DNA from: Cinnamomum chago
Lineage: Eukaryota; Streptophyta; Magnoliopsida; Laurales; Lauraceae
Reading direction: 5' to 3'
Length of the DNA: 64,000 nt
Assembly: GCA_038049695.1 (NCBI GenBank)
Contig: CP142452.1
Span: 75,524,501 to 75,588,500 of the forward strand
In this document: positions 26,065-37,320 of the stretch, piece after piece
Numbering within the stretch: position 1 is the stretch's first letter
Layout of the letters: each line of letters opens with the position of its first letter
Program-made: the position numbers and the translations under genes
Notes under the pieces: generated by a model
Seen by the model: the letters and a program-made list of their open reading frames with translations, nothing else
What the model was told of the DNA's origin: nothing
Databases searched by the model: none

Positions 26065-26748
26065 TTAAGACCCAGCATACTTGGCCTTGTAGTCAGTCCA
26101 AAGCTGGTCCACAGTTTTCCCCAGAAGCTCTACAAAAAAGTTGCTACTATAACCAGTCTTCAACTTGCTATTGAGGTCTGCTACAAACCCATCTCTGAGA
26201 CTGTTACAGTAGTCCAAAAATTGGGCCGTTACATCATACCCTTGGTCCCACCGATCTCCCTGGCCGGGCTTCACCCAGTGCGACGGAGCATACCCCGCCT
26301 TCAGCCTCACATAATCGGCGATCCCTTCGATCAATCCTCCTGGTACGGCCTGGCCATTCCCATTCCACTGCCATACATGCACCAACTCATGGTAGAGGAC
26401 CCCGGTGATCTCCTTCCTCACATCGCCGGAGTACCCGGCGATGTAGCCAGCGCTCACATGTATCTCATTGTTGCTAGTGTAAGCAACACCATCCATGGTC
26501 TCGATGATGGTTGTCACCTTGTCGACGCTCTTCCTATCGGCCTCGCCTTGCTTGAAGGTTTGCCAAATGAAGGATGAAGCTGTTTGGAGTATCTGCATGG
26601 TGTAAGGGCTGCCGATCTCGTTTTGGAATCGGGTTCCGCCGGGTGTTCCAGCTGCGTTGTTGGTCACGCTGTATTCGACGGCTTGGATCGGCAGGAAGGC
26701 GGCCATGGCCATGAGGGAGTGGATGAAAAGGATGAAGAGAGGAGCCAT
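26065..26748 (-). CDS. basic secretory protein (BSP/PR-17 family), BSP1
   Basis: The single-exon 227-aa product is a plant basic secretory protein (Pfam BSP, peptidase-like of plants and bacteria; pathogenesis-related family 17). It has a signal peptide (1 to about 23, ending IQA before VEYSVTN), the conserved FIWQTFKQ (60-67), zincin-like HELVH (120-124), EGIADYVRLK (141-150) with a glutamate placed as a possible third metal ligand, and the C-terminal WTDYKAKY. It is presumed apoplastic. Proteolytic activity in this family is inferred from the HExxH fold and is poorly proven. I chose the ATG at 26748: the upstream in-frame ATG at 26865 lies beyond the TATA box (26806-26813). An AATAAA on the minus strand (26017-26022) lies about 43 nt after the stop. 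It is almost identical to BSP4 (about six residue differences). Confidence 0.92.
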   Translation of the reverse strand: MAPLFILFIHSLMAMAAFLPIQAVEYSVTNNAAGTPGGTRFQNEIGSPYTMQILQTASSFIWQTFKQGEADRKSVDKVTTIIETMDGVAYTSNNEIHVSAGYIAGYSGDVRKEITGVLYHELVHVWQWNGNGQAVPGGLIEGIADYVRLKAGYAPSHWVKPGQGDRWDQGYDVTAQFLDYCNSLRDGFVADLNSKLKTGYSSNFFVELLGKTVDQLWTDYKAKYAGS

Positions 26749-26805
26749 TGTTATTGTTGGTCTTTGATTTTGAGGTGTTGTGAATTGAGTAGATTTGCTA
26801 GTTAG

Positions 26806-26873
26806 TATATATAGAGGAAGGGAGGTCGGCAACTTGCAAATTGATGTCCCACAAGTAAACTTCATTTGGTCAA
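26806..26873 (-). promoter_or_regulatory. BSP1 core promoter: TATA box and W-box
   Basis: TATATATA at 26806-26813 predicts a short (about 30-nt) 5' leader. A W-box core (TTGACC on the minus strand, GGTCAA on plus) lies at 26868-26873. The same pair, similarly spaced, precedes BSP2 and BSP4. W-boxes bind WRKY factors, which suits a PR-17 gene. Confidence 0.65.
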
Positions 26874-27293
26874 ACTATTTTAAGGGAAATTGATTGGTAA
26901 CTACGTGAATGTTGAAGTATTTTGAAATAAAGTCCCACTCTATTTAGATTTTACATATGACAACCTGTGCCTTCTAACAGTATGGGTAGCAAATGGGTCC
27001 TGCTCAAGTTAAAATGGGTTGGGTTTATTATGTGGTTCGCCCAACAGACGTACATAACCTACATAAAATCCTAAACTTAGAACTTATATTTTGTTAAAAT
27101 AACTCAAATCAAAATACTAAGTAAAGATTTTGTCTCTGAGATAACTTCTATTATTGTCATGGATCTTTTACCGTAGTTTATTGTAATTAGGTTAAACTGA
27201 TCATCAGTCAATAATCAACTTTGAGAATTTGACTTATAGTAAACTGACACTTTCTCCATTATTCTCCATTGTTTCTATTGGGAATTCACTTAA

Positions 27294-27733
27294 GGCTTGT
27301 TTGGTAAATCTGATATGTTTGGAACCGATATGCATGAAACAGATCTATTTCAAATGGCCCTGTTTGAAATAGATGCTTTAGAAATAGTCTTGTTTGGCAA
27401 ATAAAAAAAAAAAAAAAAATTAAACAGTTCAAAGTTCTTGCAAATATCTTGAGATCTGTAACATATCAACGGTTCAAATTTAGTCCTATAACATGTGTGG
27501 TCTTTTTGAGACTCCCAATTGTTCAGATTATCCCGTGGGGTCCAGGAATTTAAAAAGAAAAGAAAAGAGCAGTGATGTCAATATCACCGCTCAAATCAAA
27601 TGCCAACTCTTTCCGCTTCAGACGTTTCTGTCTGTTTCAATTCACTTGGAAAATGGGATTGGGCAGAATAGACATGGGAGGTCTATGTGAGGTTTCAAAT
27701 AGAGGTGGTTCCAATCGTTACCAAACACATTTA
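27294..27733. mobile_element. hAT-like MITE
   Basis: The left end TTAAGGCTTGTTTGGTAA is mirrored by the right end (complement TTAAATGTGTTTGGTAAC), with mirrored text further inside. The CTTGTTTGGTAA terminus resembles other hAT-like MITEs in this window (13722, 5476). A poly-A run lies at about 27403-27419. No TSD could be fixed. Confidence 0.55.
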
Positions 27734-27964
27734 AAGAGTTTTCAAACCTCTTTAAGATGATAAGAGCCTCCAAATAGAGTTTCCAAACGGCTGCTTAAAA
27801 TGGTCTGAAGGTTTTTTTTTTTCTCCACTTATAATAATGAGTTAAGGTGTGGCAGGTCAATATTGCAAAGATTGTATAGATGGTTGTATTTAAACTTCAA
27901 TAATGGGGGAGATCTTTCTGAAAATAATTGAAAATCAGGTGGCTATATGTAAATTGTCCCAAGT

Positions 27965-28050
27965 GGTCGGACTTTGAAAAGTATTACAAGGAAATTTCCA
28001 TTTTTCTTTACTTTGGTTCCGGTGGAGTGGGGGTGTCTGGTGAATCATTA
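27965..28050. other. conserved block 1.2 kb upstream of BSP1 (paired with 35738-35822)
   Basis: GACTTTGAAAAGTATTACAAGG and the sequence after it match a block the same distance (about 1.2 kb) upstream of BSP2. A shorter related module (GAAAAGTCTTACAAAGACTT) lies just upstream of BSP3 and in the orphan promoter copy. It marks the extent of BSP segment duplication and may be a regulatory module. Confidence 0.6.
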
Positions 28051-31000
28051 TTTATATGAAAAAAAAAGGCACTGGTAGAAAATCTAGACGCTCCAATGCC
28101 AACATTGTCCACGGTAGAGTGTTGTCTACAGCCCGGTATCACAAAATTGCCCGAGGGATCGAGCTATGGGTCTTGTAATACCACTCTTGACGTGTAGATA
28201 AATCTCGCCAAACAAGGAGAAAAAGGGAAAATTAGCGAGAGGTCCCTTAACATTGACATTTAAAACCTCTAATTTACATGATTTTTAGTTAAGGCCTTTA
28301 GTCCATATGCCTAAATTTATTTAGGGGGAGGTCTCTAAGCATGTCAGATCATACATTTACATGGCTGATTTACATTTTATTTCTTAATTTTAGATCACGA
28401 TTTGAAATTTAAATATGAGGGAATAGATTAAGTTTCGAAATTAAATGAAAGGGAACAATTCTAGGCCTCCTACACCAAAGTACGACCGGCTGTAGATGCA
28501 CTACTTGCACATGCTTTCATGAGTTTTCTTTGCAATCATCAAATAGCAATAATGTCATTCATATCATACCCATCTTGGAGAGGCCAAAGATCTGATCATC
28601 AGCTTATTCTTTTTCAACTGATCTTTGCTCCTCATTGTTGGTCGAGATTCTATGCGCGGGAGTTTCTGTAATCATTGCCCCACAAGATATATGAGAAGAA
28701 TTGCACTAAGACATTTCAGAATTGTATTGAACTAATCTTTGCCCCACACAAGATCAGTATTGACTCCTTTTTAATGGCTTTGTTCTAGTTGTGCGCGAGA
28801 GTTTCTGTGATCTTCTATGGTTTTCTTCCTCACATGGCTAATATAACTCCTTTCCTTTGTTGTATTATGAGTTTCTTTGCAAAAATCTAAAAATTTATCA
28901 AAGTTTTTTTCCAAAATAGTTTGTTTCAGACTCAGATAAACCTATCTGAACTTCTGACAAAACTTAGACAAATTTATCTGAGTTTTAAACAAATTTATTT
29001 AAGTTTAAAACAAATTTATCAAATAAATTTATTTCAGTTTTGAAAGGTCTTCATTATTAGTGACTCGGATTTTCAAGATGTGATGCCAACTATATATGGA
29101 GTTCCACTCCTCTCATTTGTTGTGAGACAATGAAGGATCCAAAACTAACTTTTGTGATTCTATCGTTAATGAAAATAAAAATCATTATTTTAATCTAAAA
29201 GTCACTGGATAACTTTCAGGCACAGAATAATCTGCAAGCTTGTGGACCGAAATTCAAACCATATAAATCTTGCAACAAATTGTCTTCGGTTGTGATCCAG
29301 TCGCGAACGAGTCAAATTGAGGTTGCTAAAACTTGTGAAAGATGCCAAGCTTTTCCTAATCACTCGGTTTTACAACTAAGTCAACTGTTATTTGGGTTGT
29401 GATATCATTCTGGAACTCAATCTTGGAACCAGTACTATTTGCTTCCTGCCTATCAGAAGCTTTTCTAACTCTTGCTGAATTAGTTCCTCTGTGGCTTGCA
29501 TTTTGCAGGGTCTCATTGCCTATCCATGTGCAGATATTGCTTATTGAAATTCATGTCAAACTACGCTGATCAGCAGCCTCTCTCTTGAAGTAGATGGCTT
29601 CACGGTTAAAGGCATTCAAAAATGGTACAGAGGAAATTAAACTCGATCTCATCTTTGATTTGTTGATTATCACAACCTTCTCAGGTAGGCCTCCAATATA
29701 GATGGCTAGAGCCTTTGTACGTGTTCCAGTGAGGCTTAAGTTAAAAAGGCCTGAAAACCACGGCCATCCACCATGGTTAAGAATTAATATAAAAACCATA
29801 TTTAAAAGCCATGGTTTTTCAATGTTAAAGAAAATTTAAAAAAAATTAAACATGTTTCATGCTAGAAATAATGAACCAAACCATCATTCCGAAACATCAA
29901 CCCAAACATGCATGTGTATGAAAATAATAATAATAATAAAGCGTCCATTATCAACTCAAACATTTATATAGGAATCAACCATCCATCAACTCAAATTAAC
30001 ATCTACATATGTAATATTTCTTTTATTTATTGCTCCTGATTATGTCATTAGATTTGACTTATATGGTTATATCGTATTACGCAGGAATTAGATTTTCATT
30101 ATAACGTGCATGCTTTATCAAATGAAAATAAATTTAATTCACACATTTCAATGATCCTGGTAGGGCTTAGTCATGTCCAGTTAAATACCAAGGGGATATC
30201 CGCGATCGTTTGCAAAGAAAAAGAATCTCCGATCTAGAAATGGGAATATATGCAGCAAATAATGAGGGACAATGGACATACATAAAATGAAATATTCCAT
30301 AAAAATGAGATGCATCTATATATATATATATAATTTGCATTTCTTCTTGAAAAAACCATACAATTTGTTTCTTTTCTGATGTAGCGAACGTTAGTGGATG
30401 ACTCAAGATGCACAACCTTCCATGAAACCTGTTGATTATTCTCAAAGAATAATACCATGAACGATGGGCATCTATTGTTTTGTTGATCCCTACGAATACC
30501 AAAACAATAGGGAAAGAGAAAACTCTCTAAAATAAACCTTCAATATTATTCAAATAACTCTTGCATTCTGGTTTACAATAATATACATAGGGAATTAACC
30601 TTAGATCTCACAGAAAACTAAATTTATCAAATATGGAAAATTTGCCAAAAATGGAAAAATCCTATTGAACATAGAAACTACTAATAATGAGTGCTTGAGT
30701 GAAGGAATAATCGACGGGATGCGATTTTGACTTCTAAAACTTGAATTATTCCAAAAACAAGAAATTTTCAAAAATGGAAAAAAGCCTTTTTTCGGGGCCT
30801 AAACGATGGAATTCGGCCTTAAAACAAGAAGTTCATTGCGAAGTATGGATTTTGAAGATCTCGTCGTTTCCTTTTCAGAATGGGGTTTCGTTCGCGATTC
30901 CGACTCCGGGACCCTAATTTCGCCTAGTACCGTTTGGGCGCTGCACGATGTGCCTTACTTCGATCCAATGCATCCATGTATTCATCTGCTTCGATCTGCA

Positions 31001-31508
31001 CTACATCAGTTTCTTCACTAATTTCTTTCTTGCAATATGAAGACTTTATTTAGCTATTGTATATATTGAGATATTTTGATAATACTCAAGTTACTTATTG
31101 TTTCAATTTTCATACTGAATTATTGAAATAGTTTTTTCCTTTATTCATTCATTTTTGGTCCTCCCTTTTCCTTCCTCCATTTTTATGGGCTTGGTCGGGC
31201 CGGGCTAAGGAATATCAAGGCCTGGCCTAACTTCTAAAAGTTAGGCACAAGCCTGGCCCAAAGCGGACAGGTCGGGTTGGGCTTGGGTCAGCCTGGTCTA
31301 CGAGCACCCCTAATCATACATAATGTAAATATTAATGTTGCAAAGATTGCCAGCTATGTTTTTGCCTTTGAAAATATTGTCCTGTTTTCTTTTTTGCTTG
31401 TAAGCATAGCCAACTTTTCTAGTATTTGTGTTTTTGCATGTTCTTTCTCTAATAATGCAATTGACATCCTTTAAAGCTCTCTCCACTGGAATTGCGCAAT
31501 AATGCTCA
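28051..31508. other. intergenic, no gene recognised
   Basis: No supported gene. A patch at about 30480-30800 (NNN-rich in AAACTCTC, AATATTATTCAAAT and AAATGGAAAA words) has the look of LTR-retrotransposon terminal sequence but I could not define ends. A 71-codon open frame at 30806-31021 (+) directly follows it; its origin is unknown. At 31190-31310 lies a GGGCCGGGCT-rich dispersed repeat ending AGCACCCCTAAT. Confidence 0.4.
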
Positions 31509-31777
31509 ACTCTTTTTTTTTTTTTAACCCATCCAAGAGGGCTAGGACCCAAGAAAGCCGCACACACACGTGAAGACAACCTGTATAAGAGGGAAGAAGG
31601 CCCACGCCATTGGGAAAGAAGCCCACACAAACATGAAGAAGGCCCACACAAGTGAGAAGAGGTGGCGTACATAGTGTTCGAACCCTGGGCATCTATGTAA
31701 TAATTGCCACCACTTACTAGTGAAGTAAGTGGCCGTTCTCACAATAACGCTTACCAATTGAGAAGCTAAGCCATTAA
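31509..31777 (-). mobile_element. SINE, minus strand, related to the one at 32059
   Basis: Read on the minus strand, it has an A-box-like TGGCTTAGCTTCTCAATTGG, a B-box GGGTTCGAACAC, a body with repeated GTGGGCCTTCTTCC words and a terminal A run (T run at about 31512-31526). The repeated GTGGGCTTTCTTCCC word is shared with the SINE at 32059-32309, indicating one family. The TSD is not clear. Confidence 0.65.
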
Positions 31778-32058
31778 AAATGAACGCTCTCCTCTTGTAT
31801 GGTATCTAGTCAGATTTTAGTATAATAGGAGTGTATCATGTAAGATTGAGTTTATACGAAACAGATACATTGAAAAAATTTCATTTGCTTTATACATTAT
31901 CCACGATATGCCCAATCTTATGGTGGGAAACAACCTTTATTGAGTAAAACTTGGCTTCATACCTGGAAAGAGAAGGGTGTTTCCATTGAGAGATTTAAAT
32001 TCTCAACACAAGGGCTTTTTTTGGAGTTCCACTTGTCTCACAAGCACATCTCATGAGT

Positions 32059-32309
32059 AAGAACGGCTCCTTACCCCACTGGTAAGGAGTTGGGTTCTTA
32101 TTGGGGAGATATGAGGTTCAACCCCAACCTCCCCCCTAATATATTCCTGTATGTGTATATGCGGGCTTTCTTCCCACTTCGGTGGGCTTCATTACCGAGT
32201 ATGCCAGTCTTTCTTCCCACTTTGGTGGGCTTTCTTCCCGGGTGTACCGGGCTCTATATAATAAAAAAAGGGGGTCCAAGCAATTGAAGCTGGGGTAAAA
32301 ATAAAGACG
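32059..32309 (+). mobile_element. SINE with 15-bp TSDs
   Basis: An exact 15-base direct repeat, GCACATCTCATGAGT, flanks this element at 32044-32058 and 32310-32324. Inside are an A-box-like CTTACCCCACTGGTAAGG, a B-box GGTTCAACCCC, the GTGGGCTTTCTTCCC word twice, and a short A-rich tail. These are the defining marks of a tRNA-derived SINE. Confidence 0.82.
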
Positions 32310-32324
32310 GCACATCTCATGAGT

Positions 32325-33853
32325 GTGAGTCTTTAGGATACAGATTCCTCATGATATGACCCATCTTGGGCAAGTCCAAATTAAGAACTCTCACATCTTA
32401 GTGTTGTAAATCCACCATCTCAATGGGCTCACCATTGAAATACAACCTACTCAAAATGAACTTTCCGTCTTTTTTATTTTAAAGGAAAATGCCATACCAA
32501 TTGTAATAATGCTTCCCACCAAAAAAATTTATAATAACGCTCACCATTAGATTGATCCTGTTCTAAAGCACATACTTTGACCTTTTCGGGGTTGGGTTTT
32601 ATATTTAGACTAGGAGGGAGGGATTCTTGAGCGGTGTACTGATTTTGTAGAGCCAAGGCATATCTTGGACTAGCTTGACTTTAAAAACACAGACCTGTAT
32701 CCAGCCCGAATATGCCATGGGATACAAGTGTCAAGCCCGAGCCCATCCATTTAGTCAATCGGGCCGGGCTAAGCTGGGCTTCTTATCAATTGTTTGAGCT
32801 TTCTAACTATTGTTTGGACAAATCAATCACTAAAATACCAGCACTCCTTATTTGAACTAGGCCTAGTCGGGCTTTGGTCTTTTTCTTCCACTTAATCCAG
32901 GCCAGACCCATGAGCAGTACCCCTAATCCCTTTGAACTTGGGCATTTCTGTACATGTATTTTGTAAATGGGCAAAAGTTTGGTCTGACTTTCTAGCCCAT
33001 GGGGGCTGGATGCGGATGGGAAAACTAGCCTGATAACTACATGGGCCAGGCTGCAGGTAATGGAAAAGCTTCTACCCCTGCTATGTATGTTCCTAATCCT
33101 ATCAAGTGAATATCTGCTCCACCAGTTTTCTTATTCAAAAAACCGATCTCTTATTATGTGAAATTGTCACCTGGACGATTCCCCTGCACAATGACAAAGC
33201 CAGGATTCTCAATCTACCTGTCCACAATTAAGACCATGGGGCATCGGGCATACTAGCTAGGTAGGCACCCCATGACTTTGAGGCTGAGCCATCTGATAAA
33301 AACCAATAGATCTTATTGAATCCTCTCAAGTGGCCGATCAAAGGCCATGAAAGGAGTACTCTTATATATTATTATTATTATTGTTTGTTTTGTTCACCTG
33401 AATTTTTTTATATAGCAAGTATATAAACCCCTGTAATATTTGGAAGGGCAAGCATACCATAAAAACCTCTGCCAAATGTCTTGTTTTTTGAAATTTCACA
33501 TTAAAAACATGCAGTCTGATTCAATTTACAAGAAAGAAAGATAGAGGTCAATGCAAGAAAACTCTATTAAACTTTCTTTTCATTTTTTTCTTCCATAGTA
33601 GTGCCACTTTCCTTACTGATAAGCCTTTTTATTTTTCAAACTAAGTACCACGGTTTGAACCTAGGTCTTGGGACCAAACGAGGCTTGCCCCATCACTTGT
33701 TCAAATACTGGGTTGGCAGACTCTAAACCTCACGTACAAAGGAAGTAGTTGAAAATTGAAATGGTGACCACCTTTTCAGTCATAAGTACTATTACAACAA
33801 CAATACAACTATAAGCAAGCAAGTTGTCTCTATTTAGCATCCACCATCCACTA
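32325..33853. other. intergenic and BSP2 3' flank
   Basis: No gene. Contains a GGGCCGGGCT-rich dispersed repeat (about 32690-33080) ending near CAGTACCCCTAATCC. Bases from about 33740 are the BSP2 3' flank, recognisably homologous to the 3' flanks of BSP1 and BSP4. Confidence 0.5.
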
Positions 33854-34534
33854 TTAAGAACCACCATACTTAGCCTTGTAGTCCTTCCAAAGCTGGTCTA
33901 CAGTCTTCCCAAGAAGCTCAACAAACAAGTTGCTACTATAACCAGTCCTCATCTTCCTATTGAGTTCTGCAACAAACCCATCTTTGAGACTGTTGCAGTA
34001 GTCCAAGAAGTAGGCCGTGACCTCATACCCTTGGTCCCACCTATCTCCCTGCCCGGCCTTCTTCCAGTGGGATGGAGCATACCCTGCCTTCAGCCTCACA
34101 TAATCGGCGATCCCTTCTATCAATCCTCCCGGCGTCTGGCCATTCCCATTCCACTGCCATATGTGCACCATCTCATGGTACAGGACTCCGGTGATCTCCG
34201 TCTTCACGTTACCGGAGTAGCCTGCGATGTAGTTGGCGCTCACATGTATCTCATTGTTGATGGCGTAAGCGACACCATCCATGCTTTCTATGATCGCTGT
34301 CACCTTGTCGATTCTCTTTCTTTCAGCACCGCCTTGCTTGAAGGTTTGCCAAATGAAGGATGAAGCAGATTGTAGGGTCTGCTTCGTGTAAGGGATGCCG
34401 ATCTCCTTCTCGAATCGAGTTCCGCCGGCCGTTCCGAGTGCGGTGTTGGTGACATTGTATTCTACCGCATGGATTCTTCGCGAGGCGGCCATGGCGATGA
34501 GGGAGTGGAGGAAGAGGATGAAGAGAGTAGCCAT
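33854..34534 (-). CDS. basic secretory protein (BSP/PR-17 family), BSP2
   Basis: The single-exon 226-aa product is a second BSP paralogue. It has a signal peptide (about 1-23, ending IHA before VEYNVTN), FIWQTFKQ (60-67), HEMVH (120-124), GGLIEGIADYVRLK from about 136, and the C-terminal LWKDYKAKYGGS. It is one residue shorter than BSP1/BSP4 because of NGQTPGG in place of NGQAVPGG. The likely role is an extracellular defence-related protein with a zincin-like fold; catalysis is unproven. All conserved residues seen in its paralogues are intact, so it is probably functional. The start ATG follows the TATA box by about 50 nt. Confidence 0.92.
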   Translation of the reverse strand: MATLFILFLHSLIAMAASRRIHAVEYNVTNTALGTAGGTRFEKEIGIPYTKQTLQSASSFIWQTFKQGGAERKRIDKVTAIIESMDGVAYAINNEIHVSANYIAGYSGNVKTEITGVLYHEMVHIWQWNGNGQTPGGLIEGIADYVRLKAGYAPSHWKKAGQGDRWDQGYEVTAYFLDYCNSLKDGFVAELNRKMRTGYSSNLFVELLGKTVDQLWKDYKAKYGGS

Positions 34535-34581
34535 TGTTTTTGGTCTTAGAGGTGGTGTGGATGAGTCGAGTTGCTAGTTAG

Positions 34582-34638
34582 TATATATAGAGGGGAGGGA
34601 GGAGGGCAAATGATGCCCCCACACGCTTTCTTGGTCAA
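34582..34638 (-). promoter_or_regulatory. BSP2 core promoter: TATA box and W-box
   Basis: TATATATA is at 34582-34589 and a W-box core (GGTCAA on plus) at 34633-34638, as in BSP1 and BSP4. Confidence 0.62.
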
Positions 34639-35899
34639 ACTATATATTTCATATGAAAATGATATATAATTATCTTGATTTTACAATATTTAGTTAAGAT
34701 CTTGGAGAGTCAGCCCCAATATAATTAGGACAAAACTTTGATGATGATGATGATGATATTTATACTAATAATATTGATCAACTAGATTGATTAGCGGCCA
34801 AAACTATTTTTTCTCAATCCTCTAGATTAAACTCAACTAATATTTTCTATAAAAAAAGGAATTACCTTTACTTCACACCGGATCATAGTTAACTTGGTAT
34901 ATGACTTTTGTTAAATTATCTCATATCAAAATATCAATAACTAGAATTATCATGGATCTTTTTCTTATTTTAAGGTTAAGCTTAATCAAGAAGAAACTTT
35001 AGAGATTGATGTTAGTTAAGTGACATTTTATCCCTTTTCCATCGGTTTTAATGAGAATCTACTCTGAGGTTTTTCTTAGGTTTTCTTCTTTGACCACCAG
35101 TCAAGATGGCAAGCCAACATTGTAGAGAGATTCGAAAAGGAAGCAGGTAGTTGAGTTCCTTGCAGATTAAAGAAAATGCAAGTGGGTTAATGAAGTCCTT
35201 TTCACAAATAGTTCACAAGTACCCCAGCTTCAAGACCTTTATAATGATGAGATTCCAGAGGCTGCTTATGGAGGATACCTGATGGAATGCACAGATATTA
35301 GGGCTTTTCATATAGTTCCAACCCCAAATCCTCCTGTAACTAGGAATCCCTAGGGCCTAGGCTGAGACCACCCCTGTACGTAGGTCGCTCCCCCACACCC
35401 CCACAACACACACTGCAGATTCTAAAATTTTAGGTAAATTTCTTTTTTCAAATTTGCCTTTTCCTCGAATATTCTCTGGGTCTGCCCTTGCTCATAAAGT
35501 TCGCCCGAGCTGAATTTCATGGGTCCTCCCTTGCCCCTGGATTCCTACCTTCAGTCAATTCCTGTAGCTGCAGGGCCTTTCCTTTTCTTTCTTGCTTTTG
35601 TTTCATGATGTTTTCCTTTTTTAAACAAAAACAAAACAAAACAAAAGACACGAAAAACAGAAAGACAAAAAAAGACAAAAAAAAAGGAAAGAAAATGCAA
35701 GTGGCTGTATATAAATCTTTCCTCATTTATAGTGAGTGGACTTTGAAAAGTATTACAAGGACGTGGCCGTTTTTCTTGACTTTGACTCGGTGGATGGGGC
35801 CCTCTGGTCAAGCACTACATTAGTTAATATTAATTGCATCTCTCTCATCTGACTCACATTCAATTAGTCTAGAGTCTAGAATCTAGATCTATGGATCCG
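34639..35899. other. BSP2 upstream region
   Basis: No gene. It contains the block at 35738-35822 that matches the one 1.2 kb upstream of BSP1. A run of AAAAC/AAAGAC words (35627-35690) produces spurious open frames. Confidence 0.5.
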
Positions 35900-36076
35900 G
35901 ATCCCCTGTTTCGTCCAAACAGGGATCCCTGTTTGGACGAATCAGGGGCCTCCATGAGCGGGGCCGGAAGGGAGGGCGGAAAAAAGAAAAAGTCAATTTC
36001 TCTTTCCTCCACCCCCACATGTAGAGGCCCTGTTTGGTCAAAACAGGGATCTCTTGTTTGGACGAAACAGGGAATC
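35900..36076. mobile_element. fold-back MITE with about 50-bp terminal inverted repeats
   Basis: The first 50 bases (starting GATCCCCTGTTTCGTCCAAA) are an inverted match of the last 50 (complement starting GATTCCCTGTTTCGTCCAAA). Each arm itself contains a nested CTGTTTGGACGAA inverted unit. The central loop is only about 75 bp. A partial relative lies at about 52085-52180. Confidence 0.75.
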
Positions 36077-37044
36077 CTCTTCCCTAGATTTATAGGTTGC
36101 CTATTCACCATAAGTGGGCCTACATTCGAAAGCTCGGCCCCTCAAAATAAATTTTTTATCTTATTTTATTTAAAATGTCATAACAATTAATATTTACTCC
36201 ATTCGATTGACCCCCTCATGCGATAGTGGGCATATTTTCATAATAATAACATAACGTGGGGTAATAATTTTGACTAGTTTGAAACTTTACCTATAATAGT
36301 TACACGCACAAAATTACATGAAAGGTAGTGTTTTCTGTCGACACTAGTTTGAATTAATTTAAGGCGACACTCAGAAGGCAGTAAATGGAAACCCCACTAC
36401 CCCATTAATCTGGCTTCTGGCCTAATGATTTTAGGATGAACTCTTCTGGGGCCATAGTGATAACTAGTCTAGGTTCAGCTAGATCCTTAAACTAATGCCA
36501 GTTTACCTGGGTATATAATACTTATCAGGTATAATATAAAAAGGAAACTGATCTTGAGATGAACTTGATGATGGGATGCGCGTGGTGGTGAACTCACTTG
36601 GGCCCTCCTGTGGCCATGGCAGTCATTTGGGAGGTGAGGGATGTAAAGGTCTCAAAGAGACCTATGGGTTTGCAAAATATCAACCTCATTAATCATTCTA
36701 ACCCCTTGATCTACAGCCCTCATGTATAGCAGTTTTCTGAGAAAACTTTTTTGAAATTTCAATCTGACATTGAGTGATGGCACGAAAATTGTCAAATTTG
36801 GGCTGCTGCCAATTCGTGGGAGGGTACTTCTTGTGAGGGAGGCAGCACTTTTACCACCACATGGGACCCTTCCCCTTCGTGATGTTGAGTTGAATTTCAC
36901 AAAAATATAAGGCCTCAAAATATAATTTAATTGAAATGATATTTATTCAAAATTATCATCACCGCATCCAAGTTATCACTTCCAAAGGGACTTTTGAGTT
37001 CTACCTCTCATGCAAGCATTGAGAGGCGTCCTCAGGCACGTGAC

Positions 37045-37047
<3 letters not shown>
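36077..37047. other. intergenic, no gene recognised
   Basis: No supported coding region. An 88-codon minus-strand frame at 36652-36918 has no recognisable domain. Confidence 0.45.
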
Positions 37048-37084
<37 letters not shown>

Positions 37085-37320
37085 CCGGCCCTCCTAAGCT
37101 GAATCTTAGTTTATCTTAAACTGAAACAGTATTGTGCCACAAATCAAAGTTGATTATCGTTGTTTTTTGCATGATGATCGTCTCCAAAATCAAGATAAAT
37201 CCAATCAGAATTGGATTTTCCAGTTCCATCATGTAAAAAATAGATATAATCAACTTTGATTTGGGGACCAGCACTAATCCTACTTAAGATAAGCTAAGCT
37301 TCAACTAACTCATACATATA
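37048..37320. mobile_element. Micron-like MITE beside a (TA)n microsatellite
   Basis: A (TA)n run (37048-37083) is followed by GGCCCTCCTAAGCTGAATCTTAG, an AT-rich body with TTGATTA/TCAACTTTGATT mirrored text, and an inverted-like end (AAGATAAGCTAAGCTTCAACT). The start resembles the element at 52555 (GCTCTCCTAAGCTCAAGCTTA), also bounded by TA repeats. Micron elements of rice are known to target TA microsatellites. Confidence 0.5.

Noticed and set aside
26221..26577. Open frame of 118 codons on the plus strand, also at 51087-51443 and 33824-34363
   Set aside because: These are exactly antisense to the BSP genes and their similarity follows from BSP conservation; the sense frame has the signal peptide, HExxH and TATA box.
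26748..26865. Longer N terminus for BSP1 (and BSP4 to 51737, BSP3 to 49462)
   Set aside because: The extension spans the TATA box and precedes the predicted transcript start; the downstream ATG gives a proper signal peptide.
35517..35811. Phe/Leu-rich minus-strand frames
   Set aside because: Created by an AAAAC/AAAGAC low-complexity run.
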